This document shows positions 50,185 to 58,136 of a stretch of DNA of 60,024 nt, piece by piece. Numbering within the stretch: the first letter of the stretch is position 1; every line of letters starts with the position of its first letter. The notes under the pieces were generated by a model that made no database searches, was not told where the DNA came from, and saw only the letters and a program-made list of their open reading frames with translations. Origin of the DNA: JBCAWW01 sp039024315 (GTDB taxonomy: Bacteria; Bacteroidota; Bacteroidia; J057); contig JBCCQN010000021.1 in NCBI GenBank assembly GCA_039024315.1, positions 1 to 60,024 on the forward strand, written 5' to 3'. The position numbers and the translations under genes were made by a program.

Positions 50185-53121
50185 ATGAGCATTAAACACA
50201 AGCTGACTTCCATTCGGATGCTCCTGCTTACAATGCTAGTCATTGTTACTTGCGGGAGTGTAAGTGCTCAGACTGTTACAGGTAAGGTAACCTCAAGTCG
50301 CGATGGTGCGGCTTTGGCGGGTGCCACTGTATTGGTCCAGGGTACTAACACGGGTGCATTCACTGATGAAAATGGTGAGTACACAGTTAATGTTTCAGGC
50401 GACGGAGTATTGATCTTCCGTTATGTTGGTCATGAAACATTAGAAGAAGCCGTTAATGGACGGTCAACAATCAATGTAACGCTACAAGCTAGCGAGAAGA
50501 CCCTTGATGAGGTCGTGGTAACCGGCTATGGTACCCAAAAAGCGAAGGAGGTAACTAGTGCGATTACTTCCGTGAAAGCAGAGGATTTTAACGGCGGTAA
50601 CGTTAACGATCCTTCTCAGCTATTACAAGGTAAAGTAGCTGGTCTAGCTATTTCTCGTCCGGGTGGTAATCCTAATGGTGGATTTAACATTCGTCTTCGT
50701 GGACTATCAACGGTAGGGGCCAACACTCAGCCTTTGATTATTATCGACGGAGTACCTGGAGCTGACCTTTCTACGGTTGACCCGCAGGATATTGCTTCTG
50801 TTGACGTATTGAAAGATGGTTCTGCTTCTGCGATCTATGGTACCCGTGGCGCTTCAGGGGTAATCTTGATTACTACCAAGAAAGGTATCGCGGGTAATGC
50901 AAACATTGACTATAATGGGTATGCTGCCTTTGAATCAATTGATCGTGTGGTTGACGTATTGACCGCTGATGAGTATCGTAACTTCGGTGGAGGTACTGAT
51001 CTAGGGGAAAGCACTGACTGGTTTGACGAAATCACTCGTACGGGCCTTTCCAACGTACATAACGTTTCTCTATCTGGTGGTACTGCTCAGACTTCTTACC
51101 GTGTGTCTCTGAACTATCGTAATATTCAAGGGGTCGCGATCAATACCGGATTTGACCAGTTAAACGGTCGTATCAACCTTTCTCAAAAGGCTTTAAACGA
51201 TAAGTTGACCATTGACCTAAACCTAGCTTCGACTCAGCGTAACTCAGACTTTGGTTTCGATCAGGCGTTCCGCTACGCGACGATCTACAACCCCACTGCT
51301 CCTGTACGTAGCACTGATCCTGAATTTGATCAGTACGATGGATACTTTCAGCAGGTATTGTTTGATTACTACAATCCCGTAGCCATTCTAGAGCAAAACA
51401 CTAACGAAGCGAAGCGTAAGCAAATTATTGCTAACATTCGTGGTACTTACGAACTAGCAGAAGGATTAAACTTCTCTATGTTTTACTCTCAGCAGCGTCA
51501 AAACACCATTGGCGGCGTTTATTGGGACAAGAACTCTTTCTTGACCGGTGCTGACCGCAACGGTTTGGCCACTCGTCGTAGTGACGATCAGTTCTTCCAA
51601 CTTTTCGAGTCTACCTTGAACTACAATAACACCTTTGGTGCGTTGAATCTTGATCTCCTTGCTGGTTACTCTTACCAGGACTTCTTAAACGAAGGCTTTG
51701 GCGCCACTGGTGGTGATTTCTTGACTGATGCCTTCCAATTCAACAGTCTTGGTGATGCGGGTGATTTTAACAATGGTTTGGGTAGTGTATTTAGCTACAA
51801 AAACTCTGAGAAGTTGATCGCATTCTTTGGCCGTGTGCAAGGTAATATCGATGATACTTACTATTTCTCTGCCTCGCTTCGTCGTGAAGGCTCTTCGCGC
51901 TTTGGTACAGAAAATCAGTGGGGGCTATTCCCCGGTATTTCTGCTGGTGTGGTATTGAGCAATCTCTTTACGGTTGAAGGTCTTGATTTCATGAAGTTAC
52001 GTGCTGGATATGGGGTTACGGGCAACCGTCCTAACCAGAGCTATATTTCTCTACTTTCTTTTGGCCAGGTAGGTAACTTCTTCTTCAATGGAGAGTTTGT
52101 TCCTTCTTATGGTCCAACTGGAACCAATGTAAACCCTGATCTTAAGTGGGAAACCAAGTCTGATATCAGTGTTGGTTTGGACTTCAGTATGATGGGCTAC
52201 CGCTTAAACGGTACTATCGACTTTTATCAAACTACTACCAACGACTTGATCCTTCCCTTTACCGTACCTGTTCCTCCAAACTTGACTAACACAACCATTG
52301 TAAATATTGGTGAGTTGACTAACTCAGGTCTTGAGTTCTCTTTGACTTATGATGCCGTTGACAATGATGGATTCAAGTGGACCCCAGGTATCAACGGTAC
52401 TTACTACCTAGGTACTAATCTCGTATCTCTTTCTAACGAAGACTTCAACTTTGGTGGTTTCCGTTTGATTTCGAACCTAGGTTCTCCAGGTCAGAACAAC
52501 ACCCCTCTGGTACGTGTAGAAGAAGGTGCTTCTCTTGGTCAACTTTGGGGACTTACTTATGAAGGGATCAACGACGATGGTACTTGGAGGTTTACTGACT
52601 TGAATGGTGATGGTCAAATTAACGATGAAGACGAATCGGTAATCGGTAATGGCCTACCAGTTTTCCAGTTAGGTTTCAACAATACCTTCCAATTCGGAAA
52701 CTTTGATTTGAACTTCTTCTTCCGTGGTGTGTTTGGGCATGAAATGGTGAACACTTTCCGTGCTTTCTACGAAGCACCAAGTACTATTTCTTCTTATAAC
52801 ATCTTGGCTACCTCATCTGATATCGCTGAGTTGACTGACTCTCCACGTTTCTCTAGCTTACACGTTGAAGACGCTTCTTTCTTGAAGCTTGACAATGCAA
52901 CTCTTGGTTATACTATCCCGCTAGCTGGTGATGCTTCCTTCCGTAAGATTCGCCTCTACGTAGCTGGACAGAACCTACTAACCTTTACTGGTTATACAGG
53001 TGTTGACCCTGAAGTACGTTTCCAGGATGGTGCTGATCCCTTAGCCCCTGGTATTGACCGTCGTAACACTTACTTCCGTTCTCGTACGATCACTGTAGGT
53101 GTAAACTTAGGTCTACAATAA
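50185..53121 (+). CDS. SusC/RagA-family TonB-linked outer-membrane transporter
   Basis: The 978-residue protein has a signal peptide (…GSVSAQ, about 29), then a carboxypeptidase-regulatory-like beta domain (about 31-115: GKVTSSRDGAALAGATVLV). The segment TLDEVVVTGYGTQ and the plug follow (about 115-235, with GVPGADLSTVDPQDIASVDV). The C-terminal barrel ends in TVGVNLGLQ. It imports a glycan or oligomer across the outer membrane with its SusD lid, energised by TonB. Length and domains are normal. SusD follows after 36 bp. The Arg codons are almost all CGT, which suggests high expression. Confidence 0.96.
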   Translation: MSIKHKLTSIRMLLLTMLVIVTCGSVSAQTVTGKVTSSRDGAALAGATVLVQGTNTGAFTDENGEYTVNVSGDGVLIFRYVGHETLEEAVNGRSTINVTLQASEKTLDEVVVTGYGTQKAKEVTSAITSVKAEDFNGGNVNDPSQLLQGKVAGLAISRPGGNPNGGFNIRLRGLSTVGANTQPLIIIDGVPGADLSTVDPQDIASVDVLKDGSASAIYGTRGASGVILITTKKGIAGNANIDYNGYAAFESIDRVVDVLTADEYRNFGGGTDLGESTDWFDEITRTGLSNVHNVSLSGGTAQTSYRVSLNYRNIQGVAINTGFDQLNGRINLSQKALNDKLTIDLNLASTQRNSDFGFDQAFRYATIYNPTAPVRSTDPEFDQYDGYFQQVLFDYYNPVAILEQNTNEAKRKQIIANIRGTYELAEGLNFSMFYSQQRQNTIGGVYWDKNSFLTGADRNGLATRRSDDQFFQLFESTLNYNNTFGALNLDLLAGYSYQDFLNEGFGATGGDFLTDAFQFNSLGDAGDFNNGLGSVFSYKNSEKLIAFFGRVQGNIDDTYYFSASLRREGSSRFGTENQWGLFPGISAGVVLSNLFTVEGLDFMKLRAGYGVTGNRPNQSYISLLSFGQVGNFFFNGEFVPSYGPTGTNVNPDLKWETKSDISVGLDFSMMGYRLNGTIDFYQTTTNDLILPFTVPVPPNLTNTTIVNIGELTNSGLEFSLTYDAVDNDGFKWTPGINGTYYLGTNLVSLSNEDFNFGGFRLISNLGSPGQNNTPLVRVEEGASLGQLWGLTYEGINDDGTWRFTDLNGDGQINDEDESVIGNGLPVFQLGFNNTFQFGNFDLNFFFRGVFGHEMVNTFRAFYEAPSTISSYNILATSSDIAELTDSPRFSSLHVEDASFLKLDNATLGYTIPLAGDASFRKIRLYVAGQNLLTFTGYTGVDPEVRFQDGADPLAPGIDRRNTYFRSRTITVGVNLGLQ

Positions 53122-53157
53122 TTAGAACCTGCTTTTAATTTGGATAATTTCATTACT

Positions 53158-54681
53158 ATGAAACGAATTTCTTTATTAGGATTTTTGATACTAGGACTGT
53201 TCACGTCGATGACCAATCAGTCCTGTACTAATCTCGACGAGGAAATCTTTTCGGAAGTACTGGCGGAAGATTTCTTCCAGTCTGACGAAGAGTTTATCTC
53301 GGCCCTAGGCTCTGCCTATACTTCACTTTATGGCTATATGGATGGTCGTATGCTATCTGTGCAGGAGGTTGCTTCTGATGCAGTAGTAGTACCAACCCGT
53401 GGTCAGGATTGGGATGACGGTGGTCACTGGCGTCGTCTACACCAGCACCTTTACACTGCAGATGATCCAGAAGCTGGCAACGCTTGGAGCTTTTGCTACA
53501 GTGGTATCAACGCATGTAACCGCCTGCTCTTCCAATTTGAGCAGTCTGGCAACGCTGATGCTGCAGGATTTATTTCTGAGCTTAAGGTATTGCGTGCGAT
53601 GTACTACTATTGGTTATTGGATGTGTTTGGTAATGTGCCAATCGTAGAGCGTTTTGACGTTCCTGCTGACTTTGCGCCGGCAACCACTCCACGTGCTGAG
53701 GTTTATACCTTTATCGAAACAGAAGTATTAGACAATATCGATGCATTGACTAAGTCTGTTGACGGTTCTGTTTACGCTCGTGTTCACTACTATGTAGCGC
53801 AAGCCCTTCTTGCTAAGCTATACTTGAACGCAGAAGTTTACACGGGTACTCCTCAGTGGGACAAGGCTCTGGATGCTATCAATGAAATTGTTAACTCTGG
53901 TATCTACGATCTAGAAGACAACTACTTTGATAACTTCAAGACTGAAAACAGTGCTTCTCGTGAGAACATCTTCGTAATTCCTTACGATCAGGTATTTGCT
54001 GGCGGTTTCAACATCGTTGCTCGTACCCTACACTATGGTTCTCAGGCTACTTTCAACTTGACTTTCCAGCCGTGGAACGGATTCTGTACTGTACAAGAGT
54101 TTTACAACTCTTTCGACTCTTTGACTGACCGTCGCGCTGATATGTTTATCGTAGGTCCTCAGTTTGCTGCTGATGGAGTAACTCGCGTTGATGATAGCGG
54201 TGCTGAGGCAGATGACTTCGATGGTACTCCATTGACTTTCACGCCTTCGATCAACGAACTCGGTCCTAACGCTAGACGTCAGGCTGGTGCTCGTATCGGT
54301 AAGTATGAGTTTGCCTTAGGAGCAACTAACAACTTGAGCAATGACTTCCCAGTGTATCGTTATGGAGATATCCTCCTGATGAAAGCTGAGGTGCTATGGC
54401 GTCAAAACCCAGGAAGTACAGAAGCCCTTGATCTAGTAAACGAAATCCGCGCTCGCGCTGGTGCGCCTGAATTTGCGACCCTTGATGCTGACCTTCTACT
54501 AGCAGAACGTGGTCGTGAAATGGCCTTTGAAACTCACCGTCGTACGGACTTGATTCGCTTCGGTAAGTACAATGACGCATGGTGGGAAAAAGACGCTTCT
54601 GATCCTACCAAAAACATCTTCCCGATCCCACGTGGTCAGATTGATGCTAATAAGAACTTGACGCAGAACCCAGGCTACTAA
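53158..54681 (+). CDS. SusD/RagB-family substrate-binding lipoprotein
   Basis: The start at ATG 53158 gives a lipoprotein signal (MKRISLLGFLILGLFTSMTN…, Cys 23); the frame runs six codons further up. The mature part is helical with TPR-like repeats and SusD motifs: YYWLLDVFGNVPIVERFDVP and, at the C-terminus, PVYRYGDILLMKAEVLWRQNPG, AERGREMAFETHRRTDLIRF and NIFPIPRGQIDANKNLTQNPG. It caps SusC and binds the imported ligand at the cell surface. Length (507 residues) is typical. A strong terminator follows. Confidence 0.95.
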   Translation: MKRISLLGFLILGLFTSMTNQSCTNLDEEIFSEVLAEDFFQSDEEFISALGSAYTSLYGYMDGRMLSVQEVASDAVVVPTRGQDWDDGGHWRRLHQHLYTADDPEAGNAWSFCYSGINACNRLLFQFEQSGNADAAGFISELKVLRAMYYYWLLDVFGNVPIVERFDVPADFAPATTPRAEVYTFIETEVLDNIDALTKSVDGSVYARVHYYVAQALLAKLYLNAEVYTGTPQWDKALDAINEIVNSGIYDLEDNYFDNFKTENSASRENIFVIPYDQVFAGGFNIVARTLHYGSQATFNLTFQPWNGFCTVQEFYNSFDSLTDRRADMFIVGPQFAADGVTRVDDSGAEADDFDGTPLTFTPSINELGPNARRQAGARIGKYEFALGATNNLSNDFPVYRYGDILLMKAEVLWRQNPGSTEALDLVNEIRARAGAPEFATLDADLLLAERGREMAFETHRRTDLIRFGKYNDAWWEKDASDPTKNIFPIPRGQIDANKNLTQNPGY

Positions 54682-54702
54682 TCCTGCATCTGCACATATG
54701 AT

Positions 54703-54740
54703 AGAAGCGGCGGTAACATTCTTCCGCCGCTTCTTTTTTT
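54703..54740 (+). terminator. Strong rho-independent terminator after susD
   Basis: An 11-bp perfect GC-rich stem (AGAAGCGGCGG at 54703-54713 with CCGCCGCTTCT at 54724-54734) and a run of six or more Ts. It lies inside the longest upstream extension of the next gene, which argues for a later start there. Confidence 0.92.
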
Positions 54741-54790
54741 CTCTAAACTCTTGTAAAGATCCCTCCCTAAAATTGCTCGCTTTCTTCCCT

Positions 54791-57700
54791 ATGAGTAAAT
54801 TGGATATTCAAAAAGTGGAACGAGCTTCTCATATATCGCTACTTTTTTTACTCCTCCTTACGGCTTGTAAATCTTCTACTCCACAAGCCTCCACCCCTCT
54901 TTTTAATCTGCTCGATGCCGAAGCCACTGGTGTCGATTTTCGCAATGATATACAGCATAGCGAATCCTTCAATATGTACACCTATCGCAACTTTTACAAT
55001 GGGGCTGGAGTAGCCATTGGTGATATAAATGGGGATGGATTGGTGGACCTCTATTTTTGTGGCAATATGGTAGACAATAAGCTCTACCTCAACCAAGGAA
55101 ACTTTCAATTCAAAGATATTACCGAAAGCGCAGGCGTCGCCTGCGCAGGTGTGTGGTCCTCTGGCGTCAGCATGGCCGATGTAAATGGGGACGGTTTGCT
55201 GGACCTCTATGTCTGTAAATCAGGCAGCCCTGAAGGCGACAACCGCAATAATGAACTCTTTATCAACCAAGGGGATCTAACTTTTAAGGAAGAGTCGGCC
55301 AAATGGGGGATCAATGACTTAGGCCTTTCCTCCCACGCCGCTTTTTTTGATTATGATCGAGATGGTGATCTCGACTGTTATTTGCTCAACAACTCCTTTA
55401 GACCAGTTGGAGGCTACGATTTTCGTCCGGACCAACGCCTTAAACGTGATTCCTTAGGAGGCAATAAGCTCTACCGCAATGAGGGGGATCGCTTTATAGA
55501 CGTGAGTGAGGAAGCGGGTATATATGGTAGTGCCATTGGTTTTGGACTTGGGGTAACCATTGGAGACGTAAATCGCGACGGCTGGCAAGATATTTATGTG
55601 TCCAACGACTTCTTCGAACGAGACTATCTCTATCTCAACCAAAAAGACGGAACGTTCGACGAAGTCGTAGAAAAATACCTAGGAGAGCTCAGCTTGGGCT
55701 CTATGGGCGCAGACATGGCTGACCTCAATCAAGACGGCTATCCAGAGATATTTGTAACGGATATGCTGCCCAAGGAGGACTCTCGGATCAAAACCAAAAC
55801 TGCCTTCGACGATTGGAATAAATATCAGCTCTATGAGCAAAACGGCTACCACAGACAATTTACCCGTAATGTCCTCCAACTCAATCGTGGCTCATTAGGA
55901 GAGGACGAAGGAGTCTATTTTAGTGAAATCAGTCGCATGGCGGGCGTTTCTGCTACTGACTGGAGTTGGGGCGCCCTGATCATGGATGCCAATAATGATG
56001 GCTTGCGCGATATTTTCGTCGCCAATGGGATTTACAAAGATTTAACTGATCAGGACTATATCAACTTCACCGCGGACCCTAAGGTGATTCAAGACATACT
56101 TCGTCGTGAAAATCAAGTCATATCTCAGCTGGTTGATTCGATTCCCTCTGTTCCCCTGGCCAACTTCCTATTTGTAAACCAAGGGGGCCTCCAATTTGAA
56201 AATCGAGCGCCAGAATGGGGGCTGGATCAATTGACTTTTTCTAATGGCTCTGCTTATGGCGACCTCGACAATGATGGCGACCTCGATCTAGTGGTCAACA
56301 ATGTCAATATGCCTGCCTTCCTATATCGGAATGAGAGCAATGAAAAAATACCCCAAAATCACTACCTCAGCATCGCTTTGGAAGGAGAAGGGATGAATAA
56401 ATTTGGTTTGGGAGCTCAGGTAAAGGTGCAGACTGATATAGGCGAGTACTACCAAGAACTCAATCCTATGCGTGGCTTTCAATCGACCGTAGACCATCGC
56501 TTGCATTTTGGGCTAGGGGAGAGTAGTAAGATAGAGGCCGTCGAAGTTAGTTGGCCTGATGGGCGTATGAGCCAACTGAGTCAGCCCCATTTAGATACGC
56601 TGATATCGATCAAGCAGGTAGAGGCGGGGACTGCTTCGCAGAACGCTCAGTCGGATAGTCAAACCTTGCTTTCTGGTCGTGAGCTAGCCTTTAAGCACGA
56701 AGAAAATACTTTCAAAGATTTTGACCGAGACGGTCTTTTGTTTCATATGCTTTCCACTGAAGGACCGCGTTTATGCCAAGGTGACTTCAATGGCGATGGC
56801 AGGGTAGATGTCTATCTCGGTGGAGCAAAAGACAAAGCCGGTCAACTCCTCCTGCAAACTGCCAACGGAAGCTTTCGTAAGGCCTCATCATCGGTATTAG
56901 CGCAAGATGCTAGTTCTGAGGATACGGATTGTGCCTGCTTTGATGCGGATGGAGACGGAGATCTTGACCTATATGTGAGCAGCGGTGGCAATGAATTTTC
57001 AAACAGTTCCTTTGCCCTCTATGATCGTCTCTATTTCAACGATGGCAAGGCTAATTTTGAGCGTTCTTCGCAGAAGCTCCCCACCTCACGCAAAGAAAGC
57101 AGCTCCTGCGTCCGGCCCGTCGATTATGATGGCGATGGAGATTTAGATTTGTTTGTCGGGATACGTTTACGCCCCTTCTTGTATGGCGTGCCGATGAACT
57201 CTTATCTACTCGAAAACGATGGTAAGGGACGCTTTACCGACCGTACGCCTCAAAAAGCTCCTCAACTCAAAGGAGTAGGGATGGTAACTGACGCGATTTG
57301 GTGGGATTATGATCAAGATGGGGACCCTGACCTAACGCTGGTGGGAGAGTATATGCCGATCAGATTGTTCCGGAATGATCAAGGTCAGTTGACTTTACAA
57401 GATTCTTTACCCGGACTGATTCGTTCGGAAGGACTTTGGCATCGCATTGCTTTGACGGATGTCGATCAAGATGGAAATCCAGATTTGGTACTGGGTAATC
57501 ATGGCCGTAACTCTCGTTTCAAAGCTAGCGCCGATAAACCGCTCAATATGTGGGTCAACGACTTTGACCGTAATAGCACGGTAGAGCACATTATTACCGT
57601 CTATAATGGCGATAAATCCTATCCCATGGTCTTGCGTCAAGACCTCGTCAAGCAGCTACCAGAACTCAAAAAGAAATACCTCAAGTTTGCCAATTATCGA

Positions 57701-58132
57701 GAGCAAACCATTGAAGATATGTTTACGCCCGCCCAGATGGAGAAAGCGATTCGCTTAGATGCTTATTACCTAGAATCTGCTGTCTTACGCAATTTGGGCG
57801 ACGGAAATTTGCAACTAGAAGCCCTCCCTTGGGAAGCGCAATTATCGCCGATATATGCAATCAGTGCGAAAGACGTGGATGATGATGGCATCGAAGATTT
57901 GGTGCTAGGAGGTAATTTTTATGCTGCCAAACCAGAGGTAGGTATACACGATGCGAGTTATGGGCTTGTGCTCAAGGGCGATGGCAAAGGTGGCTATCAG
58001 CCTATGCCACTACAGGAGTCTGGTTTTTTTGTGAAAGGTGAAGTAAGAGATTTGATATGGCTACCAGTTGCTGATAAGGAGCAATTATGGGTGGCCCGAA
58101 ATAATGACTATGTCAAGGTTTTTGAGAAATAG
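54791..58132 (+). CDS. VCBS/FG-GAP and ASPIC/UnbV-domain lipoprotein
   Basis: The start at ATG 54791 gives a lipoprotein signal (MSKLDIQKVERASH…LLFLLLLTAC, Cys 26). An earlier open start at 54698 would place the terminator inside the frame and has no signal. The 1113-residue protein has FG-GAP/VCBS repeats with calcium loops (VAIGDINGDGLVDLYFCGN, FFDYDRDGDLDCYLLNN). An ASPIC/UnbV segment (LGAQVKVQTDIGEYYQ … LHFGLG) follows at about 535-600, then more FG-GAP repeats. Such proteins often accompany SusC/SusD in Bacteroidota and bind surface glycans or help capture substrate. A close paralog follows. Confidence 0.9.
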   Translation: MSKLDIQKVERASHISLLFLLLLTACKSSTPQASTPLFNLLDAEATGVDFRNDIQHSESFNMYTYRNFYNGAGVAIGDINGDGLVDLYFCGNMVDNKLYLNQGNFQFKDITESAGVACAGVWSSGVSMADVNGDGLLDLYVCKSGSPEGDNRNNELFINQGDLTFKEESAKWGINDLGLSSHAAFFDYDRDGDLDCYLLNNSFRPVGGYDFRPDQRLKRDSLGGNKLYRNEGDRFIDVSEEAGIYGSAIGFGLGVTIGDVNRDGWQDIYVSNDFFERDYLYLNQKDGTFDEVVEKYLGELSLGSMGADMADLNQDGYPEIFVTDMLPKEDSRIKTKTAFDDWNKYQLYEQNGYHRQFTRNVLQLNRGSLGEDEGVYFSEISRMAGVSATDWSWGALIMDANNDGLRDIFVANGIYKDLTDQDYINFTADPKVIQDILRRENQVISQLVDSIPSVPLANFLFVNQGGLQFENRAPEWGLDQLTFSNGSAYGDLDNDGDLDLVVNNVNMPAFLYRNESNEKIPQNHYLSIALEGEGMNKFGLGAQVKVQTDIGEYYQELNPMRGFQSTVDHRLHFGLGESSKIEAVEVSWPDGRMSQLSQPHLDTLISIKQVEAGTASQNAQSDSQTLLSGRELAFKHEENTFKDFDRDGLLFHMLSTEGPRLCQGDFNGDGRVDVYLGGAKDKAGQLLLQTANGSFRKASSSVLAQDASSEDTDCACFDADGDGDLDLYVSSGGNEFSNSSFALYDRLYFNDGKANFERSSQKLPTSRKESSSCVRPVDYDGDGDLDLFVGIRLRPFLYGVPMNSYLLENDGKGRFTDRTPQKAPQLKGVGMVTDAIWWDYDQDGDPDLTLVGEYMPIRLFRNDQGQLTLQDSLPGLIRSEGLWHRIALTDVDQDGNPDLVLGNHGRNSRFKASADKPLNMWVNDFDRNSTVEHIITVYNGDKSYPMVLRQDLVKQLPELKKKYLKFANYREQTIEDMFTPAQMEKAIRLDAYYLESAVLRNLGDGNLQLEALPWEAQLSPIYAISAKDVDDDGIEDLVLGGNFYAAKPEVGIHDASYGLVLKGDGKGGYQPMPLQESGFFVKGEVRDLIWLPVADKEQLWVARNNDYVKVFEK
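56631..56647 (+). repeat. Hairpin-AACGCT element in coding sequence (stem CTGC/GCAG, loop TTC)
   Basis: CTGC-TTC-GCAG-AACGCT lies in frame in the first VCBS lipoprotein (encodes TASQNAQ). Confidence 0.55.
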
Positions 58133-58136
58133 GAGG

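Noticed and set aside
54698..54790. Upstream extension of the first VCBS lipoprotein
   Set aside because: The extension overlaps a strong terminator and has no signal sequence, whereas ATG 54791 begins a perfect lipoprotein signal.
58131..58136. AGGAGG as ribosome binding site of the second VCBS gene
   Set aside because: It touches the ATG with zero spacing and Bacteroidota rely little on Shine-Dalgarno pairing, so it is probably coincidental.
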